In this document: one piece after another, positions 30,915-43,112 of the stretch
Numbering within the stretch: the stretch's first letter is position 1
Layout: the number at the start of each line of letters is the position of its first letter
NCBI GenBank assembly: GCA_032629725.1
Contig: JAFEVB010000020.1
Span: 890,501 to 954,500, forward strand
Direction of reading: 5' to 3'
Source of the DNA: Gremmenia infestans
Lineage: Eukaryota > Ascomycota > Leotiomycetes > Helotiales > Hamatocanthoscyphaceae
Length of the DNA: 64,000 nucleotides
The notes under the pieces: model-generated
Seen by the model: the letters and a program-made list of their open reading frames with translations, nothing else
The model's database searches: none
Told to the model about the DNA's origin: nothing
Program-made: the position numbers and the translations under genes

Positions 30915-31749
30915 CCTGCATCCAACAACTGGTCCGGAAAGTGAGGGTTGACTTCCCCTGGGAAAGGGTTATCTCTGTTTGTGTGTGGATCGTTGGCGCT
31001 TTGTCCGTGAATGCGTTGGCTATTAGTTGCATACTGCTCCGAGTTCAAGGCCGAGCGTCTTGAGCTTAGCGGCAGAGCACGTCTAGGATCTTTCATATTG
31101 TTCGGTCTTGAGGTAAGATTTCGAATTGGAGTTGGGAGGTTGAAGATACGAATAGTGTTTGGTTGTTCTTATGTCTGAGTAGAGAAGGGTACGTTGTTGA
31201 AATATCGGTTGAAAAAGGGAGGAGGCGGGAGCAACTGGAGATGTTATATGGACGGCTGAAGGAATGAGATATCATAACATTTGAGAATCAAGTGATTGAC
31301 GGACGGGTGTTTTGAGTCATGGGAGCCAAACCTTGGAGTCATGAATGAATAATGTGATGAACATTGCTCCCACTTAGAAACGTCGCTGTTAGTGGTCTGC
31401 ATGGCAGTGAATACGTTGTGCAATGAATAAATCATAGATGGAATTTGCCAAAATCTAAGACCTGTCACGTTATGGATCGAGGCGCGGCGCTAAAGACTCG
31501 CTAAGGAGATGGCCCGTGATTTTTGAAGTCATTCCCATCTTCCAGTTTCTACACAGTTTAGCTTCTCTCTTTGTAGTTGTCTTAGTCAATAAAACCTTTA
31601 TATTGATGTTCTGCCGAGCATGACAAAACTATTGTCTCTGGCATTAACGACCAATTAAACTTCCAGCACAAGATTCGACCTATCAATGCCACCGAAGAAA
31701 TCAGCTGACCAATGCCAATAATTAAATGTCTCGAGTAAGCAACCTGTTC
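30915..31749. other. Upstream region of paralogue B, possibly its 5' coding part
   Basis: 30915-31096 may be the original 5' coding part of the gene to the left (frame with ATG 31096, ending in NPFPGEVNPHF near 30950). The remainder to 31749 has no supportable gene. Confidence 0.45.
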
Positions 31750-33590
31750 TTATGCCTCACTCCAATGCTGCACACTCGTAGCAGTCATCACCAGGGTCCC
31801 AAAATCGTCTAGTTGCGACAACCAGGGATCCAGAGTACCTTCTTCCCTATGATGAAAGTTCACCAAATCCCCGTAAGTCAACTGTCTCTTCCCATATGCT
31901 TTCTCACGCTGCACCGCGTATTCAGCCTCCCACTCATCTCTAGTAGAAGCCATCCACAATGCTTTTCCGCATGGAAGGGCTAGCCCTCTTAGCAAACTCC
32001 CATCGCATTTGTACGAATGTAGAGGCGAGGCTATGTCGAACAGGAGATCAATGAGGAATAGCACTATCATCGTCCTACGAGGTGTGAGCAATTTAAAGTC
32101 AGCAATGTGTCCTTGAAAATTTGTGGATAGCAAATGACGGAAATATTTCTCACCGGCGTAGTGATTCGGCCAGGATCCAATCTTCCCAAGTGACTCGAAA
32201 CGATGGGTTATCATATTTTCTAATAACGCCCTTGACTTTCATAGCTATCTCCTGTTCATCATCACACTTCATTAGTAACAATTCAATCTCAAGAACCGAC
32301 TCAAAGACTTTACGTACTACCATAGTATAGATTAATGGAATATCAAAATTTGTGACTCTTTCATTATCTTCTGAGATGCGGAGAAGAAAGTAGACTGTTA
32401 TAGCTTGAAGAGCAGCGACAGCATCCTGTTCACTGTAATTTGAATACTATGACTTGGTTAGAAGGTCAACAAATAAAAGAAGTGTGTAAATGCAAAAAAG
32501 TGGACCAACCTCTGCCAACAGTCTCTCTTGCTCCAATCTTATAGTTCTCCAGATGAATCCTATATTATCCTTATTCTTCGCAGAATACCATTTCACGATG
32601 GCAGCACAGTTGTTGAGAGGAGCTAGCCCATACTGGTGAGTGTCGATTTCATTTCCAGATGTACTAACGCCGTAACCGTAATATGGGTGTATGAAAGGTG
32701 GAAGGCTCTGATGAGAAATTATCATATGTGGGTATGACCGCAGGGTACATATAAGGTAGCTTCTGCTGAGAGAGAGTTGACGTTTCGGGGCTTTTCTAGC
32801 TGAGAACAGTTTAACTGATTCGGGCATAATTTCGTCAAATCCAAAATTATTCCAGTCTTCAATGTTTGGAAGGTTCGGGCTCAGCTCGATACCATCTCCT
32901 GGTAGTGCGGTTGGAAGAGAATGGAGGAAAGTGAGTTGAGACTCGTTTGGAAAAGTAGATACCGAGTCGATTGATCCAAGAAATTTAGATATAGCCAACT
33001 CTCCAGTACTGTCTTCTTCGATCAATGAATTTTCGATATAAGTGGATGTATTATCCACAGGCTCAAAATTCCATATATCACTTTCGAAAGGACCCACAGT
33101 AACGAAATCGGTCATTGAGTCTTGACTTGGAGTAAAGGGCTTGGTCGTGGTGGAAACTAGTTGCATGGAGGCTTCTGCAGAGTCCAACGTTGGGCTTATG
33201 TGTAAATGTAGCGGCATCTCCGTCTGGACTGAAGATATGGTTGAAGTGACCAACGACCCTACTGGTACAGGTTGGCCATAGCTACATGTAATGTTCTTGG
33301 CCACGCACCGAGAACATTCTGGGTAGATCAGATTGCAGCGTGTCTTCGCTTTCGTACAAGCTACGCATGCTTTCTTTCTTGATCTTGCCCGAGTCTTTGC
33401 TTTCCGGCAGTAAGAACCATGGCGAAGATATGATTTCCCTGTATTCTCATAATTAGTACGGGACTTTACTAACAGCACAAAGAATGCGGGATTTTGTGGG
33501 GCCAGTAGCTTACTTACGATTTTCAAAGTTCTTGGCGCAAATGGTGCACTTCAGTGTCTGTTCTGCTTCTGCTTGGGCGGATGCTTCCAT
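31750..33590 (-). CDS. Transcription factor with a C2HC finger plus Zn2Cys6 domain, 539 aa, four exons
   Basis: Exons 33590-33518, 33438-32510, 32446-32154 and 32074-31750 all use GT-AG introns and keep one frame. The N-terminus has a zinc-finger-like CTICAKNFENRKSYLRHGSYC (C-x2-C-x12-H-x3-C, residues 15-35), then a perfect binuclear cluster starting CVACTKAKTRC (C-x2-C-x6-C-x6-C-x2-C-x6-C, residues 49-76). This double-finger layout is known in fungal regulators, some of them in metabolite clusters. The rest is acidic/Ser-rich then helical (YSEQDAVAALQAITVYFL, WILAESLRRTMIVLFLIDLLF), as in the fungal regulator middle region. It is divergent from the enoyl-reductase-like gene at 34077 and probably controls it or itself through the shared promoter. 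It acts in the nucleus. Confidence 0.88.
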
Positions 33591-34076
33591 GTTGAATTGT
33601 TTGCATCACTGAAGCCAGGCCGGAAGACCTTTGTTCGTTGCATATAACGCTTTGTAATATGTGTAGAGTAGGTAAGCATTGAGAGGGATGACGCGAAAGA
33701 CCACGCAACTCCGTTGACACATACTTACATAAACCCCCACCAATCCGGCACTAAGGGAAAGGGGTTCGCTTGAGAACTCGCGCTTCTATCCGATCCAACC
33801 TCTCGGCTTTATCTACGATTACCAATGTTATAGACTAGAAATATTCCTAGATAAACGTTGGTCTTGAATCATATTTGGCGTCTTCTGCACCTCTACACGG
33901 TACTCCACACCTAGGGGTATTTTAAATTACAGATAAAACGTCCGCCGATATATATAGGGAGATAGAGAACACTACTATTTGCGCCTCTAAACCCAGAGAC
34001 GTCAGATGACCTTGTTGATTTTCACACCATAAAACTTTTACTTTCTTTCGCTGCTTCAAACTAGACTCTTTGAATC
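33591..34076. promoter_or_regulatory. Shared divergent promoter of the regulator and the MDR gene
   Basis: 486 bp between the two start codons. It carries the CCG-N11-CGG element listed separately and a few CGG/CCG half sites (for example CCGCCGATAT near 33945). A TATATATAGG string at 33949-33958 may be a TATA element for the right-hand gene. Confidence 0.5.
33790..33806. promoter_or_regulatory. CCG-N11-CGG candidate Zn2Cys6 binding site
   Basis: CCGA at 33790-33793 and TCGG at 33803-33806 form an everted pair with 11 bases between the triplets. Zn2Cys6 dimers bind CGG/CCG triplets with fixed spacing. It lies 200 bp from the regulator start and 270 bp from the MDR start, so self-regulation is conceivable but unproven. 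Confidence 0.35.
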
Positions 34077-35307
34077 ATGACGGAAATCACCGACAATAAG
34101 GCGGCATGGCTTCCATTCGAGAAAGCACCTGCAATGGAAATTGGACCAGGCCCGACGCCTAACCCTGCTGAGAATGAGGTAGTGATTAAAGTAGCATACG
34201 CAGCCGTAAATCCAACAGACTGGATCGTAAAATCTTCCCAATCCCGACGACGGCTGTCGCTCATCAGCTTACTCGTATCTAGATGCAAGACCAACCTTAC
34301 GCCCACCCCCAATATCCTTTCATAATCGGTGTCGACGTCTCTGGAACCATCGCACAACTTGGCTCAGCCGTGACGCGATTCGAAATCGGCCAGCGAGTTA
34401 TTGGGCACTGCGACAGTCTTCTCACCCTAAAGGCTACCAATGCTGGCTTCCAACACTACACAACCTGTCGCGAGATCCTCGTTTCTGAAGTTCCGAACTC
34501 GGTTCCTTTGGCCAACGCCGCTGTTCTTCCGCTCGCTATCGACACTGCGTCTACGGGGCTCTTCAAACATCTCAAGCTCCCGTTCCCATCCGTCGACCCG
34601 AAACCGACTGGGAAGACCATCTTGATCTGGGGTGGCAGTTCCTCGGTTGGCTCTACAGCAATTCAGTAAGCGTAATCTCAACCCTCCATCCATCTGCAAT
34701 ATAGAGTCTCTTCTACATGAAAGAGCGATGCTGACTTCGCACCTTCCATAGACTGGCACTTGCCGCTGGACTGACTGTTGCCACAACAGCAGGAGCACAC
34801 AACAAGGCGTACGTCAAGGAGCTTGGCGCCACCCATGTCTTTGATCACAAAGCCCCAAACATCATTCAAGACATCTCGAAAATCCTAAAGACCGGTGATG
34901 TGGTCTTTGATGCAATCGCCGTGAAAAGCTCTCAAAAAGCCTGCGCGACAATCCTACACAATATTGGAGGCGGCAAGCTCCCCATTGTTCTTTGGCCCTT
35001 GCCAACCGAATATGACGACGTCGATTTCGCCTTTGGTATGCTCCACACTCTTCTTATCCTTCTGGTGACTTTTGCTTACACATATGATGCAGTTAATGGC
35101 CTCGATCCTGGACTTGTCGATCTCGATATCGGGGATGCGGTTTGGCGCAAGTTCCTCCCGCAGGCTTTGGCGGCTGGGAAGTTTCAGGCTAAACCTGACC
35201 CGGAGGTTTTGGAGGGAGGACTAGAGAAGGTTCAGGAGGGAATTGATATTATTAGAAAGGGGGTGTCGGCGAAGAAGATTGTGATTGAGATTGCAAAGCA
35301 CAATTAA
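34077..35307 (+). CDS. MDR oxidoreductase, zinc-free enoyl-reductase-like, 343 aa, four exons
   Basis: Exons 34077-34226, 34283-34665, 34752-35035 and 35093-35307 restore one frame with the expected joins (DWI-MQDQPYA, AIQ-LALAAGL, FAF-VNGLDPG). Family features: GPGPTPNPAENEVVIKV, AVNPTDW, PFIIGVDVSGTI, the dinucleotide motif ILIWGGSSSVGSTAIQLA and the tail DIGDAVWRKFLPQALAAGKF. It lacks the cysteine cluster that binds structural zinc, so it belongs with the NADPH-dependent trans-enoyl or quinone reductases found with polyketide clusters (ToxD/CipB-like). It reduces C=C bonds in the cytosol. The last intron (35036-35092) is 57 bp, in frame and without stop, so an unspliced message would encode a longer protein. 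Confidence 0.88.
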
Positions 35308-35737
35308 TGGTAGTGGACTGTTGCAAATTTTCATGCCCATACATGAGTCTAACCCGAGAACCCTTTAGTCCTGCCGCTCTGAATAATTGCCAGGGAATTA
35401 TTTAGTTATTTGCTCAAAGTTAAATATGATGAAGGTACTCACGTGTATACCCACAAGACGCTTTGAATCACAACTGACAATAGAATTCTCAGAGTCAATG
35501 GTGTTTCAGGCGAAGAAATTGTTTTGGCCACTTAGCTGCGGCTTTTAGATCATATCGGGGTTGCATTTAAGAGTATTTTGAACGGGACGTGATAGTAAAT
35601 ATAGTCACAATATGAACGTGAAAAGAGATATACGTCGCAATTTGTTTTATTTTCATTAAGTTTTATCTTGTTCAACTCGGGCTTGCATCTCTCTTCATGA
35701 TTCAACTAGCGTATACAGATTCCACACAGGATATCTA
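35308..35737. other. Gene-free spacer
   Basis: 430 bp between convergent genes; AT-rich with no features. Confidence 0.6.
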
Positions 35738-38700
35738 TCACAACAACATCGCAACTGCACCCAGAGCAATGGCACACACAACCCCAAAGCTACCCCCAAC
35801 TTGTCCAGCCGCGCTCGTGAACTGCACCGGTGTCGCAGTTGGACTCGAAGTCGCAACGCTACTCGATACTGGATTGGTGGACGCAGGGCTCACAGGTGTC
35901 GCAGTCGCACTCGAAGGCGCAGAACTGCTTCCCGCCGGCTTCTTGAACACAAGGCTCATACTTGGTAGTCCAGTTCCAGTTCCCTGGTGGGTCTTCTTGC
36001 TCGAAGAGCCGGTTGGGTATGGGGCGGAAAGCGTAGTGGCACGAAGAGGAATGACGGTCACAATGGAAGGGATCACGCTAACAGCCGCTGAAGTTGAGGT
36101 GCAGCTGCAGCTGGAGCGGGAGGGGACGACAAAGACAGCCCCAGATTTCGAGGCTGCGCTTTTGGAAATGGATGCGGTTGAGGTGGCGAACTGGACAGTT
36201 ACGTATGTTGTAAATTTCTTGGCGCTGTACAATGTTGTGGTGGAGGAAGAGAGGCTAGATGCTACCGGGGTGGAAGCAGAGACACCTGGAGCAGATGGCT
36301 TTGTGGCAGATGCAGATGCAACAGGGACAGATGCAACAGGGACAGATGCAACAGGGGCAGATGCAACAGGCGTAGAAGCAGCAGGTGTGGAAGTTGCTGG
36401 GGTTTGATTTGCAACTGGACAGTATGTTGTGTAGAGGACCACGGTCTCGGTAGTCAATCTTCCGATCTTGGCCGGGCAATTGGTCACCGATGGAGCACAC
36501 GATGTAACGGTGTAGACCTTAGTGGTGTATACTGTTGAAGTGGTGTATTGCGTGACTTGAGATGGTGGTGCAGGAGACGCGGGTGTTCCAGTAGGGCCCG
36601 CCGAAGAGGCTCCATTGCCTTGTCCAGTCACAGGGCAGACGGTGGTGTAGAGGGCGATGGTTTCGGTGGTCACCGAGCCCAGGCGCGCTGGGCAGTCAGT
36701 CACAGTTGCAGCGCATGATCTAGGTCCTAATTAGTACTCTATTCTGTATGTTGAGGTCGTGTAATACTTACGTGACTGTGTAGACTGATGTCGTAAAGAC
36801 TGTTGATGTCGTCGATGGGACATCTGTAGAGGATACCGGTACTCCGGTCACAGCGGCTCCGGATGAGGATCCCGGTACTCCACCAGTCACAGCGGCTGCA
36901 GAAGAGGATATCGATATTCCACTTGTGGCGGAGCTTCCAGATGGGGCTTCGATGCTAGTTGTTACAACGATGCTAGACGAAGCTACTAGTGTACTAGAAC
37001 TCTCCGCAGAGGTCGAAAGCAATGTTGGCTTAGCTGATATGCTCGAGTTCGTGTAGGGAGGCAGGGTCAGGAATGGTAGGGATGAAGAGCTTGGCGCCAC
37101 CGTGCTGCTGCTTAAGCTAGAGGATGATACTTGGACCGATGATATAGAGTTGCTGGTGGTTGGTACAGTTGCGGAGCTGGAGCTGCTTGAAGTTGGTACA
37201 ACTGCAGAACTAGAACTGCTACTAGTTGATACAAGCGACGAGCTGCTGGAAACTATGACGGAGCTACTAGTTGTCGGTGCAATTAGGGAGCTAGAGCTGG
37301 AGGATGATGAACCGGAGCTGCTAGCTGTTGATACAACGGCGGAGCTGGAGCTGCTGGAGCTGCTGGAGGATGTAACGGAGCTACTCGTTGTCGGTGCGGC
37401 CAGGGAGCTGGAGCTCGAGGATGTCACCTGAGATGATGAAACAGAGCTGCTAGTTGTTGGTACAATTGAGGAACTGGAACTGCTACTGGTTGATACAACT
37501 GATGAGCTGCTGGACGATGAAATGGAGCTTTAAAGGTGCAAGGTTAGTATCATAATTCGTAAATTTGCAGAACGACATTTTAGAAATATGGTAATATCAG
37601 AATCTACTGCAAAATTACTAACCTGCTGCTTGTGCTTGAAATCGACGACGAGGATGAAGACGAAGACGAAGAGACCGAGGAGGATGTGGTTGGAGCAACG
37701 CTGGAAGATGAAGTTGAAGATATCGAGGATGATGTAGTCAAAACAGAGCTGCTCGATGAAGATGTCGAGACCGAGGACGATGTGCTCGTGGCGGAGCTAC
37801 TTGATGAGGATGTCGAGACCGAGGACGATGTAGTCATAACTGAGCTGCTCGTTGAGGATGTTGAGGACGAAATTGAGCTCGTGCTGCTCATGGTACTAGA
37901 CGAAACCGTCGATGTGCACTGTTTCGGTGGAGAAATACCATTCAAGGAATTCTTGATAACATCAAAGTACGGTGTTCCGCAATCACAATCGTTCAGAGCA
38001 CTTGTGGCTTCCCAAAGCATAACACCTCCGAATTGATCATCCGACTGGAAAGCCGAAATCAGGTTGTTGGCTTCGGTTGCGTTAAGGAAGTCTCCATATC
38101 CTGCAGGAGTCGCGCAGCTGGTCGCAGGTCCCGCTTGAAGTCCAAGGTAGATCTTAGCTCCATTGCTAGCTCCGCTGTTGATCGTGTCTTTCCATGCTTG
38201 GTAGTTCAGTGTGGTAGCGGAGGACTTGGTTGTTGGATAGTTGGGGTTTGCATTGGCCCAGTTGCGGGCAGTGCAACCAGCTGCATCGTTGTTATAAAAC
38301 TGAATCCATATAACGTCGAATGTGGAGGCAAGGATCATGTTGCCCATGTTGGCATCCTCGAAGCCATTTGACGCCAGCAGTGGACATTGAGGGGCACCAG
38401 AAATGATATAAGTCTTTGCTGGATTCTGTTGGAAATTCTCTCTAAGTCTATCAATGCAAGCAATATAACCGGCTTGTGCGTCTAAATACGGTCAGGAATG
38501 TTATTTGATCTGCCTAGAGGAAACTTACCAGAAGATGTGTACTCGATATCAAAGTCGAAACCATCAATATCAATCTGGTATTCGGTTGAGGTATCAGTGT
38601 TAGTAGAGCTGCGGTCCAGAGGTCGAAGACCGCCAGCCGCGACCCATTCAGGGGTCAATGGTCCGTAAGCACCCCAAAGAAAATCCGCGAGTTCAATTCC

Positions 38701-39165
38701 CTCATCTACTCCTGTGAGCGCATAAGTTGAACTAGCGCCTCCCAGGGAGAGAAGGATCTTCTTGTTTCTTGTTTTTTGACAGTATGGAATATCTTCTTGG
38801 ACACTTGGGCACCGAGTTGGAAGCAGGTTCTTGGCAGGATCGTTTCCTGGGCCTTGGTAATAGCTGTCACCGTAGCATTTGTTTCCGAAATTTTCACCAA
38901 TCAATCCATTGCCCTGGTCCGGGAAGACATTGATGAAGCCAATGGGAATAATATCGACACTCGATTCATCACAGAAAGTCCTTAAATCTTGTTGATTGGC
39001 ACCTGAACCCTACTCAAGTATCAGCTAATCCACTACCAGATATCTTGTTGAACCTACCCAATACAGTGCCACGTTAGACTTGGAGTTTGCATCATACAAC
39101 GCGGCCGAGGAAGATATCAAGGAGAAAGCAGCAGTAGCGGCAAAGATGGACTTGGTAGAAAACAT
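35738..39165 (-). CDS. GH18 chitinase with Ser/Thr-rich stalk and GPI anchor, 1061 aa, five exons
   Basis: Exons 39165-39058, 39009-38529, 38481-37623, 37527-36772 and 36719-35738 are joined by GT-AG introns. A signal peptide (MFSTKSIFAATAAFSLI) precedes a class-III-type GH18 domain (about 26-384): NVALYWG, LLSLGGASSTYAL and the catalytic motif DGFDFDIE near residue 190. The general-acid glutamate is present, so chitin hydrolysis is likely. Residues about 385-735 are almost pure Ser/Thr with Val/Pro, a stiff O-glycosylated stalk. Two repeats follow (TSTVxTTxVYTVTSCA, CPAxxGxxTTExxxLYTTxCPV), then VASVP repeats and a hydrophobic tail (GVVCAIALGAVAMLL) preceded by small residues, i.e. a GPI signal. 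It probably acts at the cell wall. The 3' splice site before exon 5 was chosen as CCTAG, since the nearer TTAG would give a stop. Confidence 0.93.
36314..36373 (-). repeat. 15-bp coding minisatellite in the chitinase gene
   Basis: About four copies of GATGCAACAGGGACA (plus strand), encoding the VASVP-type repeats upstream of the GPI signal. Length variation between strains is expected for such tracts. Confidence 0.75.
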
Positions 39166-42100
39166 TATGATAAAATATGATTAAAAATAACCTGAAACGA
39201 TTGTGGTACGTCCGAAGCTGGTAACGATTGTGGTGACTGGGTAGTCAGTGGGGAGTCAACGACAGGACGCAAACGAAAGTCTGCACAGCACGATGGCCGT
39301 TGAGGGAAGTGTTAAGAGGAGGAGAAGGTTACTGATGATGTCGATGGAAGAAAAAGAGAAGAAGCAAGAGGAGAAAGGCGCATAGAAAAAAGCCATCACT
39401 TGATGAACTCGGGCTAGTCAGGGCAGCAGTGGGCTTGCTGTGCCGCCCGCTTTCTCCTGGTGGCTGCTTGCATTTCAAACAGTGTCTGCAGGCGTGCGCT
39501 AAGTTGAGATGAGAAGATAATTAAGTGTGTATAGCGCGGGGTCCATAATCTTATTAGCCATTCGGATTGCTGGAAACTGAAGTGGAATATTGCTTTGGGC
39601 GGGAAGTAGCGTTACTGTTCAATCGAGTCTGTTCTGAGGCTTGAGCCGCTGGCTCTAAAGCCTCCACAAAAGCCGTATTTTGACGCTTTCTACTCGGCAG
39701 GACCAGTAACTCCAACAGAATTAGGCCGTGTTAGAATCGACTTCTGGAAGCGAAGGTGAAGTAGTAAGACGGTAGAAAGTCTACCCATAGGCACTGCACC
39801 ATCGTTATTGTCTAGCTCATGCTCTCCGAAATCAGGATATTCGCCCGTTGCGGGTTTCAGCGCCGGCGTGAGAATCTTCGGAGGAGATGAGAGAGAGGAG
39901 AGTATCTATCATATTGCTTCTGGGAGTGAGTGAGAGCACTCTTGACCTTCACCATGTCTTTGTGTTGTGGCTCCTCTGCCATTTTTAGTTGTTTGTGTCC
40001 TCATCGCGACTATGACTGTCTCAGTAGTGTGCGGGATGTGTGAAAATTGAGCGTGGAGGTTCCTGACTAGATCCCAATACAGAAGGTAGCCTCCGTGCGG
40101 CCAATAGAATCTGACAGGCTAAACCGTTTTTGGGCATCGTATTCCGATATCCGAAAGCTTGTCACGGACCCTGCGCAAGGAGCAATGCCCACCCACGTTT
40201 TGACCGAGATCTGGGAATTGCAAATCGCAACAGTGGCCTTACGCGGGCCATGGCGATAGTACAGTAGGAAGTCTCAAACTGGAAGGGATGAGCAGGATCA
40301 TCCTCGTTCTTTGCATGAATCAATCAAGCTTAAATCGTCTACAGTACACTTCGACAGCAGTTTGTCGCTTAGAGTCAAGTTCAAGCAACCTCAGTCGCTC
40401 TCACAATCCACAAACTTTGGACCTGATGTTTAACCGCCAATAATCATCAATTTATTCCTGTACTGTAAAATATTCGCAAGATTAGGATCAATCAATCGCA
40501 AGACGGCAGCTAACATGCCGTTACCGCCTGGTCACTCGTGTGGCGCCTACCTCGGCTCTTCCCAAATTGGGATATCACGCCAGTGGCGCCACCTCCTTTT
40601 TGATCGGAGTTTTGCATGATCCTTACTAGGTTGTCGTGGTGTTAAACCAGTGTGCTTTAAAGATGCGAGTAGCGAAAACATCTTGAATTCGGCGGGCTGT
40701 TATTGCGGCAACCGTCAAGGCCGCACGACCAGTACACAGCAGCACAGAACCGTAGCCCGCACGTCTCCAACAAGTAACCCTAGCAGAAGGCAGTTTGGAG
40801 AGCCGGTCGTCGAAAAAGTACAGTAAAGTTTTATGGCCATCCCGTCCATGGCTTTCATCCCTTCCTGGAAATATGAGGGGCAAAGACACATTCTTTATTT
40901 CTCGTCAGTCTGAACCTTGGATCTCTGTTCTCACTCGAAAACGCGTTGCATAGAGGCTCGCTCGGAAGCTCAGGTCCAAACCTGCTCTTTCTCCTACCTA
41001 CAATCTTTGACCATGTTTCCTTGCCAAGGAAAGACGCTTCACCAACTTCAAAATAGGCAATGTCCTTCCAATGAAGGAACCGATTCCCTAGGTACCCGCA
41101 ATTTTATGTTGAGCAAATGCAACATCGTTGGGGTCGTTCGAAAGACAAGATTTCTGTCATCTGAAACGATGGTTGAGGTCCGTATGGTTCTTTTCGGTTT
41201 AGAAAGGCGCGCACCCAACATGGTAGTCTGTTGCGTCAACGGTGTTGCCGGAACAAGTTAGACCTAAAGTCCAAAGTCTCTTCGTGTTGAAAATGGAAAG
41301 TTGCGAAGCGGTGAATCTGGATACACAGCATAAGGAGCGCGAGGCTCATACTTTCTGCTCGGCGTTTCTACTTTCAGAAGTGACGATGCAGCGTAGAACC
41401 TCTTGGTGGGAACACAATTGCCTAGTCCTATGAAGTAGTCAGGAACGACAAGAACGTGCAAGGGACAAGAAACCTGCGTCGGAGACTTCACCTACGCCAC
41501 AACATATCAACGCTACGAATCCGACAATTCAGCATGGTATGCCAGCTTCTTGCAGCCACACGATAATCTCTAAAACCTCGACGACCTCGCGGATACTGAT
41601 CACCTGGATATGCAAAGATCCTTTTTGAATGCTGGTAATCCTTATGAGGTTTATCATTAGCCATCACAGTGCGTGTCAACACCGTTGGCGTTCGATGTGC
41701 AGAGATATCACTCGCTTCGAGTGGAAGAAATTGGGCATGGCATGCATGTTTTTGTTCACGTAACTAGCCAAGAATCATACTAAAAGGATATGAGGTACAT
41801 TACTATAATACACAGATTAAGGCCTATAGATTAGTAAGACATTACCACTTTTCTGGTAATAATGCCCTAAAAGTTATACATCTTAAAGCGTTACCTAATT
41901 AACCTAGGTAGCTAGAGCCCTACACATCTAGAACTTACCTTACCACCCAAACCTCCCTAACTTTAGATCTTCAATCTCAATTTCAAATTTATCTAGGGCC
42001 CTACCTCTATATCCTTCAAGTTGTACTATACCGAGTACCTAAAATGTACGTGAAAATTAAATTGAGCTCTGATATTTCCGCATAGCATATGTTGCTGCAT

Positions 42101-43112
42101 CTTGTATACTATACTTCTTTTCCAGGAGTCTCATAGTAGATCTCTAGATGCTTCTATCACAGACTTCCCCGCATTAATCTTTGAGTTTTGCAAAGCATCA
42201 GCGTACGCGTGCCTTCATAACCATTTCCTCGGTGTAAACTATAATACAAAACCCGTGAATAAATTAAACACCCCGAAAGCTGGAAACTTCAGAGTTGGAA
42301 AGGTCATTTAAGTGCACTGTATAACTACCTACTTTTTAAGCCAACCCCCTCCCCCCCCCTTTCTAAAAGACTAATTCAGTAATCAACCCCGATAATATCC
42401 TCATCCCCATATCAACCTTCTTTTCCCTCCTATTCAGCAATACCACTAAGTCTCGTCAAGGTCTAGAACACATAAAAAATAGTCGCCATTAATATATAGC
42501 TACGATCCTTCCGCACTTGAATAATTTCCTAAAGACCCGGCTCGGCCTAGTCACTTATCTACCCTCCCTTTATAATAACGCAGCCGAGAAATTGAAGCCG
42601 CCGAGGTAACGGATGCAGATACGGTACTAATATTAGTATTACATCCACCTTTCAATTTGAGCCATAATACGGAGTACGCGGAAGCAATACTGCGGCTGGT
42701 AAGGTCCCTGGAGATAGCGGAGAATTGAGGGATTGCCAGAATGTAATTTCAGATTTCAGGATTATTATGTTCTAATACTGTATTCAGCGCAAGTCGGGAA
42801 TGGAGAATGACAGAGAGCGAGAAGGGGAAGACAGAAGCAAGCACAAGGGATTTTCGACTTTCAGCTGGGTTTTTGAAATAACCGCTTGACATTTGGCATG
42901 CAGTGAAGTGTTTGTTCCTGGAGAGGACGCAAACAAAACGCTGAATCACTCTTGAGTCGAGAGTTTTAGCAGCGCAAACCCTGGAATGCATTCATTCTTG
43001 ACAAGACTAAGCCAGAGCCTTTCATCAACACACAGCCGGATATCCTTCTCGACATTAACCATAACTCCTTTTGAAACTCCAATTTTTTCAACAACCATAC
43101 CCTTGTCATAGC
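39166..43112. other. Large gene-free region (about 4 kb)
   Basis: The first 1 kb upstream of the chitinase start includes a CA/GA-rich leader. 40626-41700 holds several short frames (60-114 codons) on both strands without motifs; I call none. About 41760-42560 is AT-rich with many TA steps (tataatacac, cctataga, ttaaccta), suggestive of a mutated repeat. A TACGGAGTA copy lies at 42668. Confidence 0.5.

Noticed and set aside
35697..36407. 236-codon plus-strand frame opposite the chitinase 3' end
   Set aside because: Antisense of Ser/Thr/Val-rich repeats; such strands stay open by codon bias. The GPI signal and repeats on the minus strand explain the sequence.
37102..38036. Plus-strand Glu/Leu/Asp-rich frames opposite the Ser stalk
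   Set aside because: Antisense of Ser codons (AGC, TCC) reads as Ala/Glu/Leu; no independent evidence.
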